42,415 bases of DNA from Aeriscardovia sp040773385 (lineage in GTDB: Bacteria > Actinomycetota > Actinomycetes > Actinomycetales > Bifidobacteriaceae). Where the stretch lies: contig JAXGWH010000009.1 in NCBI GenBank assembly GCA_040773385.1, positions 1-42,415 on the forward strand. Direction: 5' to 3'. Of the stretch, positions 15,955 through 23,628 are shown in pieces (position 1 is the stretch's first letter; every line of letters starts with the position of its first letter). The notes beneath the pieces were generated by a model that was not told the origin of the DNA, made no database searches, and saw only the letters and a list, made by a program, of their open reading frames with translations. The position numbers and the translations under genes were made by a program.

Positions 15955-16509
15955 TCAGACCTCGAGGATCTCCTTCTGCTTCGTGGCAAGGAGGTCGTCA
16001 ATCATGCCGGAATATTTCTTGGTCAGCTCGTCAAGCTGCTTGAACACGCCATCACGGTCGTCCTCGGTGATCTCGTCGGCCTTGAGCGCCTTGTCGACGT
16101 CCTCGCGCGCGGTGCGGCGGATGGAGCGCAGGGCCACCTTGCCCTTCTCCCCTTCTTCCTTGGCGAGGCGGACATACTCTTTACGGCGGTCCTCGGTCAG
16201 CTCCGGCATGGTCAGACGGATGACGTTGCCGTCACGGGAAGGGTTGATGCCGAGATCCGAATCGCGGATGGCCTTCTCGACGGCGGCCGCCTGCGAGGCG
16301 TCATACGGGGTGATGGCCAGAGTGCGCGGCTCGGGCACGCCGATGCTCGCCATCTGCTTGAGGGGTGTGGGCGCGCCGTAATAGTTGACGACGATACCGT
16401 TGAGCAGGTTCGGGTTCGCACGGCCTGTGCGGATGCCTGCGAAGTTTTCCTTTGTCGCCTCGATGGTCTTGTCCATCTTCGCCTTGGCGGCGTCAATCTG
16501 GGATGCCAT
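15955..16509 (-). CDS. frr: Ribosome recycling factor
   Basis: The 184-residue cytosolic protein splits post-termination ribosomes together with EF-G. The conserved segments are GIRTGRANPNLL (about 25-36), YYGAPTPLKQMA, ITPYD, NVIRLTMPELTEDRRKE and RSIRRTARED. The length is standard. The ATG at 16509 is preceded by AAGGAGC with a 3-nt gap. It sits between pyrH and cdsA, the common bacterial order pyrH-frr-cdsA. A promoter-like GATAGGCTGG lies 32 bp upstream. Confidence 0.98.
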   Translation of the reverse strand: MASQIDAAKAKMDKTIEATKENFAGIRTGRANPNLLNGIVVNYYGAPTPLKQMASIGVPEPRTLAITPYDASQAAAVEKAIRDSDLGINPSRDGNVIRLTMPELTEDRRKEYVRLAKEEGEKGKVALRSIRRTAREDVDKALKADEITEDDRDGVFKQLDELTKKYSGMIDDLLATKQKEILEV

Positions 16510-16540
16510 GGTGCTCCTTTTGTGTTTGTGTCATCTGTCT

Positions 16541-16550
16541 CCAGCCTATC
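16541..16550 (-). promoter_or_regulatory. Possible frr promoter -10 element
   Basis: On the minus strand GATAGGCTGG contains TAGGCT, a common actinobacterial -10. The same ten bases occur at 24870-24879 upstream of the Rv3235-family gene. No good -35 was seen, so an extended -10 promoter is the most likely reading. Confidence 0.35.
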
Positions 16551-16584
16551 AAGCCGACGGTGACGGCAGTCTGTTTGCTCCCCG

Positions 16585-17319
16585 TTACTCCCCGGCGGCG
16601 GAGACGAGCGTGCCGATCTTCTCCCCCAGCAGGGCGCGAGTCACGTTGCCCGGGGTCTCGAGGCCGAAGACACGGATGATCTGGTTGTTGTCGCGTGCCA
16701 TGGACAGCGCCGAGGCGTCCATGACGGCGAGATCTTTGACCAATGCCGTCTGATACGACAGATTGGTGTACTTACGTGCGTTGGGATTCTTGCGCGGATC
16801 CGAGTCATAGACACCATCCACGCCGTTCTTGCCCATGAGGACCTCCTCGCAGCGGATCTCGAGGGAGCGCTGGATGGAGACGGTATCGGTCGAGAAATAC
16901 GGCATACCGGCACCGGCGCCGAAGATGACGACACGGCCTTTTTCAAGATGACGGATCGCGCGCAACGGGATGTACGGCTCGGCGACCTGGGCCATGTTGA
17001 TGGCTGTCTGTACTCGCGTGGGCTGGCCGACCTGCTCGAGGAAGTCCTGCAGGGCGAGACAGTTCATCACCGTGCCGAGCATGCCCATGTAGTCGCCCCG
17101 GCGACGGTCCAGACCGGCCTGCTGCAGTTCGGCCCCACGGAAGAAGTTGCCGCCGCCTACGACGATGGCGACCTGCACGCCTTTGTCGACCGCGGCCTTG
17201 ATCTCGTCGGCGATTCGGCGGATCACATCGGTGTCGATGCCGACCTTGCCGCCGCCGAACGCCTCACCGGAAAGTTTGAGAAGAACACGCCGCTTGTGGG
17301 TTTTGTCGTCATTGGCCAT
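16585..17319 (-). CDS. pyrH: UMP kinase
   Basis: The 244-residue hexameric cytosolic kinase converts UMP to UDP using ATP. Family features are LKLSGEAFGG (about 11-20), IVVGGGNFFRG (about 55-65), MLGTVMN, and GVYDSDPRKNPNA (about 170-182). The length fits. The start ATG 17319 has AAGGAAC upstream. An in-frame extension to 17367 is rejected as non-conserved. A terminator separates it from tsf, so it likely has its own promoter. Confidence 0.97.
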   Translation of the reverse strand: MANDDKTHKRRVLLKLSGEAFGGGKVGIDTDVIRRIADEIKAAVDKGVQVAIVVGGGNFFRGAELQQAGLDRRRGDYMGMLGTVMNCLALQDFLEQVGQPTRVQTAINMAQVAEPYIPLRAIRHLEKGRVVIFGAGAGMPYFSTDTVSIQRSLEIRCEEVLMGKNGVDGVYDSDPRKNPNARKYTNLSYQTALVKDLAVMDASALSMARDNNQIIRVFGLETPGNVTRALLGEKIGTLVSAAGE

Positions 17320-17443
17320 ATCGTTCCTTCCGCGTCCCGGGCGGCCCGGCCGTCTGGCGGCCGTCATTGGCTGCGTCTGCGTCTGTCACGCGGTATTTTA
17401 CGGGCCACAGCCGACCCCGGCCCGGAAGAACACGGAAAGGACA

Positions 17444-17471
17444 GAAAAGGCCGGACCCGAAGGCCCGGCCT
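17444..17471 (-). terminator. Terminator after tsf
   Basis: On the minus strand a 10-bp stem (17462-17471 with 17448-17457, one G-T) closes a TTCG tetraloop and is followed by TTTTCTG. It lies 39 bp after the tsf stop and ends the rpsB-tsf transcript. Confidence 0.85.
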
Positions 17472-17509
17472 GATCCGGAGAACAAACGGGAAACCCCGCC
17501 CGGAGGATC

Positions 17510-18391
17510 TCACTGTTCGGACTGCTCCTCGTCCTTCTCCTGTTCGGCGAGCTTGCCGACCTCAATGCGCAGCATCGCCTCGGCCTTGGCGCCGGACTCC
17601 TTGAAGAGCTGGCCCACGGTCTTGTGCGGATCCCTGACGAACTCCTGGTCGAGGAGCACATGGTCCTTGAAGAAGGACTTGATGGCGCCCTTGACGATGT
17701 TGGGGATGATCTTCTCGGGCTTGCCCTGCTCACGGAACTTGTTGGACTCGACCTCGGTCTCGTGGTCGATGACCTCCTGCGGCACATCGTCCTCGCTCAG
17801 CCAGGACGGGGACATGGCGGAGATCTGCAGGGTGACGTCGTGGGCGATGTCGGCGCCCTTCGCGTCAGTGGCGATCATGGCGACGGTGGACGGCGGGAAG
17901 TCCGCGGACTTCTTGTGCGCGTACACGTCGATGACCTCACCCTCGATGCGGCCGAACGCGCCGAGCTTGACGTGCTCCTTGAAGAGCGCGCCGGCGGCGG
18001 TGATGGAGTCGGCCACGGTGCCGTCATCGGTCGGTGCGGCGAGGATCTCCTCCTTGGTGGTCGCCTTCGCCTTGACGACGGCGTCGATGATCTTCTCACC
18101 GTACTCGCGGAACTGCGGGGTCTCCGCCACGAAATCGGTCTCCGAGTTGAGCTCGAGGGCGTAGCCTGCCTTCTTGCCGTCCTCGTCGACGACCTTGTAG
18201 GCCACCAGACCCTCCTGGGCCTTGCGTCCCTCACGCTTGCCGGCGGCGGCGACACCCTTCTCGCGCAGGATGTCCTTCGCCTTCTGCGCGTCGCCCTGCG
18301 CCTCGGTGAGCGCGGACTTGACGGCCATCATGCCGGCACCGGTATCGTTGCGCACCTGCTTGATCAGCGCGAGTGTGATCTTCTGAGCCAT
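17510..18391 (-). CDS. tsf: Elongation factor Ts
   Basis: The 293-residue protein recycles EF-Tu by GDP/GTP exchange. The N-terminal UBA-like domain with ALIKQVRNDTGAGMMAVKSAL is at 7-27. The EF-Tu contact segment ELNSETDFVAET lies at about 78-89. The end is rich in Glu and Gln. The ATG at 18391 follows AGGAGC and seven A. It is the second gene after rpsB, with a terminator-like hairpin in the 88-bp gap. Confidence 0.98.
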   Translation of the reverse strand: MAQKITLALIKQVRNDTGAGMMAVKSALTEAQGDAQKAKDILREKGVAAAGKREGRKAQEGLVAYKVVDEDGKKAGYALELNSETDFVAETPQFREYGEKIIDAVVKAKATTKEEILAAPTDDGTVADSITAAGALFKEHVKLGAFGRIEGEVIDVYAHKKSADFPPSTVAMIATDAKGADIAHDVTLQISAMSPSWLSEDDVPQEVIDHETEVESNKFREQGKPEKIIPNIVKGAIKSFFKDHVLLDQEFVRDPHKTVGQLFKESGAKAEAMLRIEVGKLAEQEKDEEQSEQ

Positions 18392-18427
18392 TTTTTTGCT
18401 CCTGGATTTGACAATGGATGCTTGACG

Positions 18428-18470
18428 AAAAAGAAGGCCGGGGCCGGGCGATGGGCCCGGCGACCGGCCT
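18428..18470 (-). terminator. Attenuator-like hairpin between rpsB and tsf
   Basis: On the minus strand a 7-bp outer stem (18464-18470 with 18435-18441) and a 6-bp inner stem (18455-18460 with 18444-18449) are followed by TTCTTTTTC. It lies within the rpsB-tsf gap and may let only part of transcription reach tsf. Confidence 0.6.
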
Positions 18471-18479
18471 GAGGCGGGA

Positions 18480-19373
18480 TTACTCGGCCTTGGCCGGGGC
18501 GTCCTGTGCGGCCGGGGCGGCGGGCTTGTCGTCGGCCTTCTGCGCGGCCTGGGCGACGCTGGCCTGTGCGGCCTTGTCCGCCTCGGACTCGCCCTTCTTG
18601 AGCAGGTCCTTCTCCCACTCGGCCATCGGCTGGGCGGAATCGGAAGAGGCGGAGGCGTCGGTGGCGGCGGCCTTGGCGGACTTGTCGCGCTCGAGCAGAC
18701 CATCGGCCACGGCGTCGGCCATGAGGGTGGTCAGCAGCGTGACGCCGCGGATCGCGTCATCGTTGGCCGGGATCGGGTAGTTGACCAGATCCGGGTCGGT
18801 GTTCGTATCGACGAGGGCGACGACCGGGATGCCGAGCTTGTGCGCCTCGTCGACGGCGAGGGCCTCACGGTTGATGTCCACGACGAACAGGGCGGACGGC
18901 GTGCGGGTCATGTTGCGGATGCCGCCGAGCTGGCGGTCGAGCTTGTCCTTCTCGCGATGCAGGAGCAGAAGCTCCTTCTTCGTGTGGCCCGAACCGTGCA
19001 CATCGTCGAAGTCCATCTCGTCGAGCTGCTTCATGCGGGCGACACGACTGGAGACGGTGCGGAAGTTGGTGAGCATGCCGCCGAGCCAGCGCTCGGACAC
19101 ATACGGCATGCCGACGCGCGTGGCCTGCTCCTTGATGGCCTCCTGCGCCTGCTTCTTGGTGCCGACGAAGAGGATGGTGCCGTTGTGCGCGACGGTCTGC
19201 TTGATGAAGTCATAAGCGACGTCGATGCACGAGAGCGTCTTGAACAGATCGATGATGTGGATGCCGTCGCGCTCCATGAGGATGTACTGCTTCATCTTCG
19301 GGTTCCAACGGCTGGTCTGATGACCGAAATGAACTCCCGCCTTGAGGAGCTCGCTCATGGTGACTTGTGCCAT
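18480..19373 (-). CDS. rpsB: 30S ribosomal protein S2
   Basis: The 297-residue ribosomal protein has the S2 signatures LLKAGVHFGHQTSRWNPKM (about 9-27), FVGTKKQAQ, ERWLGGMLTNF and IPVVALVDTNTDPD. The last ~65 residues are an Ala/Lys/Asp-rich tail seen in other actinobacterial S2 proteins. The ATG at 19373 has AAAGG 9 nt upstream. It starts the rpsB-tsf operon with a leader of about 160 nt. Confidence 0.98.
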   Translation of the reverse strand: MAQVTMSELLKAGVHFGHQTSRWNPKMKQYILMERDGIHIIDLFKTLSCIDVAYDFIKQTVAHNGTILFVGTKKQAQEAIKEQATRVGMPYVSERWLGGMLTNFRTVSSRVARMKQLDEMDFDDVHGSGHTKKELLLLHREKDKLDRQLGGIRNMTRTPSALFVVDINREALAVDEAHKLGIPVVALVDTNTDPDLVNYPIPANDDAIRGVTLLTTLMADAVADGLLERDKSAKAAATDASASSDSAQPMAEWEKDLLKKGESEADKAAQASVAQAAQKADDKPAAPAAQDAPAKAE

Positions 19374-19570
19374 GATTGATGCCTTTCTGTCGGTTAAGCC
19401 TGGTCATGGGCGCCCGCCTGCGGTCCTTCCGGGCCGACCGACACGGGCCATCGCTGTCATGACGCGATTTCGGTGTGGGGATGACAATAAGACGGTTCGA
19501 CGGCCTGCGACCGGCCGCCTCGCCAAAACACACCAATAAACAAGAATACTGGCATTCAGGGACGTGACAG
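19374..19570 (-). promoter_or_regulatory. rpsB promoter and long leader
   Basis: On the minus strand TATTCT (19543-19548) and CTGTCA (19565-19570) with 16-bp spacing form a plausible promoter, each matching four of six consensus bases. Transcription from it would give a leader of about 160 nt with several GC-rich stems. Such leaders often carry autoregulation by S2, but no known S2 motif was recognised. Confidence 0.45.
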
Positions 19571-19575
19571 GCGGA

Positions 19576-20076
19576 TCAGATCCCGCTGTTGTGGAACGGA
19601 TGCTCGCGCAGGTAGACCATGGCCTTGCGCCGCTCATCCTTCTCGAGGCGGTCGATGTAGACGTGCCCGTCCAGGTGGTCGCACTCATGCTGGATCATCC
19701 GTCCCATGATGCCCGAGCCTTCAAGGACGATCTCGTTGCCGTCCAGATCGATCCCGCGCGCCTTGGCATAATCGGCGCGGCGCGCCTTGTACCACAGGCC
19801 GGGCAACGACAGGCAGCCCTCGTCGCCGTACTGCTCCCCCCGCTTCTCGACGATGCGCGGGTTGATGATGTAGCCGAGCCTGCCGTCGACGTTGTAGGAG
19901 AACACCCGAAGCCCCACCCCGATCTGATTGGCGGACAGGCCGGCCCTTCCCGGGTCGTCCACCGTGTCGAGGAGGTCCCGCACAAGATCGCGGACGGCAG
20001 GGGTGATGGTGCGCACCTCGTCACATGGCGTGCGCAGGACGGGATCAGGGACGACGCGGATCGCTCGGATGGCCAT
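19576..20076 (-). CDS. def: Peptide deformylase
   Basis: The 166-residue metalloenzyme removes the formyl group from new proteins. Motif 1 is GLSANQIGV (46-54, the variant of GxGxAAxQ), motif 2 is EGCLSLP with metal-binding Cys88, and motif 3 is QHECDHLDG with His130, Glu131 and His134. The start ATG 20076 follows AAAGGAGAG. A longer frame to 20184 is not conserved. It is divergent in function from rpsB but on the same strand. The tRNA-Asn terminator separates it from the tRNA upstream. Confidence 0.96.
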   Translation of the reverse strand: MAIRAIRVVPDPVLRTPCDEVRTITPAVRDLVRDLLDTVDDPGRAGLSANQIGVGLRVFSYNVDGRLGYIINPRIVEKRGEQYGDEGCLSLPGLWYKARRADYAKARGIDLDGNEIVLEGSGIMGRMIQHECDHLDGHVYIDRLEKDERRKAMVYLREHPFHNSGI

Positions 20077-20197
20077 GTCTCTCCTTTCGGTGCCGTGCCC
20101 GTCCCGTCCGTGGCAGAATCCCGGTTCGACGGATGCCGACGGCAGCCAGTGCGTGCATGTCGTGGCGTTGCCGGTGAGCGCCATACACGGTGATATG

Positions 20198-20226
20198 AAA
20201 AAAGGCCAGACGCGAACGCCTGACCT
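20198..20226 (-). terminator. Terminator of tRNA-Asn
   Basis: On the minus strand a 10-bp stem (20217-20226 with 20203-20212, two G-T pairs) closes a TTCG loop and is followed by six T. It begins 8 bp after the tRNA 3' end. Confidence 0.85.
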
Positions 20227-20233
20227 TGACTCG

Positions 20234-20306
20234 CTCCCGCAGCTGGACTCGAACCGGCGACATTTCGATTAACAGTCGAACGCTCTACCAACTGAGCTAT
20301 GCGGGA
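20234..20306 (-). tRNA. tRNA-Asn, anticodon GTT
   Basis: A 73-nt cloverleaf is complete on the minus strand: acceptor TCCCGCA/TGCGGGA, discriminator G, D-stem GCTC/GAGC, anticodon stem TTCGA/TCGAA with loop CTGTTAA, and T-loop TTCGAGT. The T-stem has one C-A mismatch at its third pair. CCA is not encoded. Confidence 0.96.
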
Positions 20307-20574
20307 ATATCGCGAACAGATAAAAATAATACTCACCCCTCGGACATACGCAACCCCGGCGTGTCTGCCACAGTGCTTGTCTTCCTCGCCTGCCGGGCCG
20401 CGGGGAATGCGGAACCTCCGACATCGTCCGCCGGTTGCCCCGATCATCCCTGATTCGTCCCGGCGTCCCAATTGTCCACATTTTCTGTTCCTGCTTCTCA
20501 GGGTGAAACCACTGCCGGAACATGGAGAAGCATGAGGGCCGCCCGGGAGATTCCCCCAGCGGGCAAGACCAGAG
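20307..20574. other. Intergenic region without a recognisable gene
   Basis: These 268 bp separate the tRNA-Asn start from the first direct repeat. They hold the tRNA promoter region (TAATAC near 20325 on the plus strand is AT-rich), but no convincing open frame. Short frames here lack a ribosome-binding site. Confidence 0.5.
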
Positions 20575-20601
20575 GAAGGTTCCCGGGATGAGGGAATTCC
20601 C
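20575..20601 (+). repeat. 27-bp direct repeat, copy 1
   Basis: The unit starts GAAGGTTCCCGGGATG and ends with the perfect palindrome GGGAATTCCC. TCCCGGGA inside it is also a palindrome. Copy 2 begins exactly 60 bp later with one base changed. Confidence 0.85.
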
Positions 20602-20634
20602 ACCAACCTGTCCGGGCAGACCATATTCGACAAA

Positions 20635-20661
20635 GAAGGTTCCCGGGATGGGGGAATTCCC
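20635..20661 (+). repeat. 27-bp direct repeat, copy 2
   Basis: This copy differs from copy 1 by a single base (A to G at the centre). It ends 24 bp before the start codon of the M23-like gene, so the pair may be regulator-binding sites in that gene's promoter. A dispersed repeat is the alternative. Confidence 0.85.
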
Positions 20662-20685
20662 GGATCGTGGCAGAAAGGACAGGAC

Positions 20686-21630
20686 ATGATGGGACGACCG
20701 TCACAGTGGGACAGGGACCGATCCTGCCAGCAAACGCCGATCACAGTACAACCCGATGTCGATCGGCCGGAAAAGCCGACAGACATGACCGCATCGTCGG
20801 GACGGGACACGGTCGCCGGATACGGACGGCAGACGGCATATTGTCGTATCACCGCCCTTCCTCTGTCTGTCTTTGTCGCCATCAGCGTGATATCCGTCAT
20901 CTGGGTGGTGGCTGTCGCGGCATCCGGGTCGGAGGCGGTCATGCCAGGGCGGCCCGTTGTGGCAGGATCGTACGATCACGCCTGTCTCGGTCCGGTCGGT
21001 TCCCGCGACATGGCTTCCGTCCGTCCGCCTGTCGGCAGGAAGACCCGCGGTCGGGCGCCGAGGCGCGCATCCGCCGTGCGACACATGTCAGGGCCGTCCA
21101 CGGGAGCCGTGGCGTCGGCGCCGGGCATCGGGATTCGTTCCGCGCATGGTGCCGGGGCCGGTGGTGCGCTGGGTGCCGGAACCGGCACTGCGGTCTGCGC
21201 CGTCTGGGACTGGCCGGTCAGACAGGCAGACGGCACGATCCGGCGGACAATCCTTCGTCAGGCGAATATCCCGGAGAAGAACTGGCAGAAAGGACATCGC
21301 GGCGTCGACCTGCCGTCGGGGGATGGGGCCGGACTGGTCTCCCCCGCCGATGGAAAGATCGTCTTCGCAGGCCGGGTGGGCGGCAAGGATGTCGTGACGA
21401 TCCGGACCGATGGCGGGTTCCTCGCAAGCCTCGAGCCGGCTGTGACGACACTCGCGAAAGGCACACCGGTCCGACAAGGACAGGCGATCGGCACGGCGGA
21501 AGGATCATCCGACCACTGCGGTTCCCGCTGCGTCCATCTGGGAGTCCGCAAGGACGGCCGGTATATCGACTCGCGGCTCCTCCTGCTCGGTGAGACGATC
21601 CGTCTCAAGCCGGTCGACGGCCCTGCTTGA
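20686..21630 (+). CDS. Membrane-anchored M23 (LytM-like) domain protein
   Basis: The 314-residue protein has one transmembrane segment at 55-79 and then an Ala/Gly-rich spacer. An M23 peptidase-like domain at about 173-305 is expected outside the membrane, where it would act on or bind peptidoglycan. The first zinc motif HxxxD is intact (His204, Asp208). The second, normally HxH, reads Cys282-Val-His284, so one zinc ligand is changed, as in LytM proteins that are regulatory rather than catalytic. The start ATG 20686 (or 20689) follows GAAAGGACAGGAC. Codon use resembles neighbouring genes, with many Gly, Arg and Ser. The gene is convergent with the following lipoprotein gene. Confidence 0.8.
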   Translation: MMGRPSQWDRDRSCQQTPITVQPDVDRPEKPTDMTASSGRDTVAGYGRQTAYCRITALPLSVFVAISVISVIWVVAVAASGSEAVMPGRPVVAGSYDHACLGPVGSRDMASVRPPVGRKTRGRAPRRASAVRHMSGPSTGAVASAPGIGIRSAHGAGAGGALGAGTGTAVCAVWDWPVRQADGTIRRTILRQANIPEKNWQKGHRGVDLPSGDGAGLVSPADGKIVFAGRVGGKDVVTIRTDGGFLASLEPAVTTLAKGTPVRQGQAIGTAEGSSDHCGSRCVHLGVRKDGRYIDSRLLLLGETIRLKPVDGPA

Positions 21631-21729
21631 CCACGGTCAATGCGTTTGTGCTTCTGGCAGCCGCAACGTGCTTTTGGCGTCTTGCCGCTTTTCTCGCGTC
21701 TGCTCGTGCCGGCGCGCCGCATCACCGCG

Positions 21730-23514
21730 TCAGATACCGGCGTCGGCCGCGCTGATATACCCCTCGTCGACAAGGACGGACTTGAGATTCGACTCGTCGA
21801 CGAAGACTGTCGTGTAGGAGGTCGTCGGGACTGTCCGCGATCCGGATCCGGACGAGGATCCGGCCGACTGTTTTGTCGTCGCCACGCCGCTTGTCAGAGA
21901 GGCGCCCGAGGCGAGGTTCCTGATCATCCGGGAGGCCTTCGAGGCGAGATCCTTCTCGTCGACCACGCCCGTCGCCCACTGCCGTCCGTTTGCCACGGAT
22001 GGCGCCGAATCGCTGCTGCCGCCGAAGCCGATGACGATCGGCCAGCACGTGGAGGCGGCGGTGTCCATCTGTCCGGATGTCGAGGCGGGTGCTGGGACAC
22101 GATTCTTGGCCAGATCCGGCGAATGGCCGATGGTCCCGAGAATGGTGCCGAGCTCGACCTGCGGGTTGATGCCCGAGGCGCTGCCGGTGTAACCGCGTGA
22201 GGACAGCTCGGAGACGACCAACGAGGAGAGCGCGTCGTTGCCGGCCAGCACGCCGGAAAGCGGGAAGGCGTCGCCGGTGCCGAGCATCGCATGGGAAAGG
22301 CGCCCGAGAAGGCGGTCCTGGCTCAGGGGGCTGTCCGCCGAGCCTGTGGACTGTGAGGCGTCGAGGATCTGCCTGCGGCAGACGTCGAAAATGTCCTGGA
22401 CGCGGTCGGAGGCGTCATCAGCATCGGTTGGGACGACGAGATCCGCCCATTTATCAGAATCGGCGCTGGTCAGGGAGACGTCGTAGGCGTTGTAGGCGAC
22501 GCCGGATTTGAAGTAGGGGGCGAGCACCTCCAGCACCCCCGCGAGATAGTCACGGGCGGTGGCGGTGAGTCCGCGTCCCGTCGTCGCCGAGGAACCTGCT
22601 GTATCAGAGGAATCCGACGAACCGGAGGAATCTGACGACCCGGAGTCGTACAGCCCGTTTTGCGAGTTCTTGTTTGAGGGCAGGAGGATGAGGATCGCGC
22701 GGGGATTCTTCTTTGTCGCCTGCGCGAGATCGAGTTTCTGGACAAGATTGGCGGCCTCTCTATGCCCGATCTGGCGGGCGGAGGCGGTGCGCAGAACGGC
22801 ATCCGGCGCGGTGGTCCCGTTCCCTGACCCGATGGTGACGATCTTGACGCCGTTTTTCTTGAGCGTCGAGAGGGCGGAGGCGATCAGACGGGTGTCGGAG
22901 GAGATCTGGGGGCAATCCTCGTCACCGGAGGCGCTGATCGCATTCTGTGCCTGCTGGCGGAGCGCTTTTTGCCGCATCTGCCGGCGGTCGGTCGAGCCGG
23001 AGCCCGAATCATCAGAGGATGTATCCGATCCGGCCGGACAGAGCACGGAGGAGGAGGCCGGGGCCGGGGAGGCCAGTGGGGAGAAGAGATCGGACGCTGT
23101 GCGCGTGACGGCGGGGGCGAACAGAAGCAGATCACCGGAGGTGAGGACAGGGACGTCGTCAGAGCCCGTCTTCTTTTTCCGGGAGGTGGCGGAGGTCTGT
23201 GAGGAGGCGGCGAGGGAACGCAGGTTGACGGCCTGGTCGTGCAGTGACCGGCTCCGGGAGACGGTCAGCCGTGCGCTGGTTTTGCCGTTCTTTTTGATGC
23301 CGTCGCTGATACGCCGTCCGAGGGATGACCAGGAGTTGGACGACGGATTTGTGGTATCGGGGTCGGCGGGAATGGAAAGCACCACCCGGACGGAGGATCC
23401 CTGGCCCGCCTGCCCGGTCGTCTCCGCGGAGGTTGACGCGGAACCGCAGCCGCCGACACATAGGAGGGGGACGAGAAGCAGAGCGATCTGTATCCGGAAG
23501 TGAGTACGCATCAT
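21730..23514 (-). CDS. Divergent periplasmic-binding-protein-like lipoprotein
   Basis: The 594-residue product has a signal peptide with a lipobox-like VGGC (Cys23), so it is likely tethered to the outer face of the membrane. Segments near the C-terminus resemble type 1 sugar-binding proteins: VLAGNDALSSLVVSELSSRGY, then WPIVIGFGG and WATGVVDEKDLASKASRMI. Several Ser/Asp/Gly-rich stretches interrupt the fold (about 165-185 and 290-315). No ABC permease or ATPase gene is nearby. The start was placed at ATG 23514 because it directly precedes the signal peptide. Upstream ATG 23553 is possible. The ligand is unknown. Confidence 0.7.
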   Translation of the reverse strand: MMRTHFRIQIALLLVPLLCVGGCGSASTSAETTGQAGQGSSVRVVLSIPADPDTTNPSSNSWSSLGRRISDGIKKNGKTSARLTVSRSRSLHDQAVNLRSLAASSQTSATSRKKKTGSDDVPVLTSGDLLLFAPAVTRTASDLFSPLASPAPASSSVLCPAGSDTSSDDSGSGSTDRRQMRQKALRQQAQNAISASGDEDCPQISSDTRLIASALSTLKKNGVKIVTIGSGNGTTAPDAVLRTASARQIGHREAANLVQKLDLAQATKKNPRAILILLPSNKNSQNGLYDSGSSDSSGSSDSSDTAGSSATTGRGLTATARDYLAGVLEVLAPYFKSGVAYNAYDVSLTSADSDKWADLVVPTDADDASDRVQDIFDVCRRQILDASQSTGSADSPLSQDRLLGRLSHAMLGTGDAFPLSGVLAGNDALSSLVVSELSSRGYTGSASGINPQVELGTILGTIGHSPDLAKNRVPAPASTSGQMDTAASTCWPIVIGFGGSSDSAPSVANGRQWATGVVDEKDLASKASRMIRNLASGASLTSGVATTKQSAGSSSGSGSRTVPTTSYTTVFVDESNLKSVLVDEGYISAADAGI

Positions 23515-23616
23515 CCCTATCGTAGATCGACCTGCCTCACCATCATGTCTCACCCTGTCTTGCCATCATGTCGGTGGAGGCGGCCGGGAGGTGATCCATC
23601 GGCAACAAAGCGGGTT

Positions 23617-23622
23617 TATTGT
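23617..23622 (+). promoter_or_regulatory. -10 element of guaB3, possibly leaderless
   Basis: TATTGT ends 6 bp before the guaB3 ATG, which would place transcription start at or next to the start codon. No Shine-Dalgarno sequence is visible in this gap. No strong -35 was found. Confidence 0.45.
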
Positions 23623-23628
23623 GGGACT

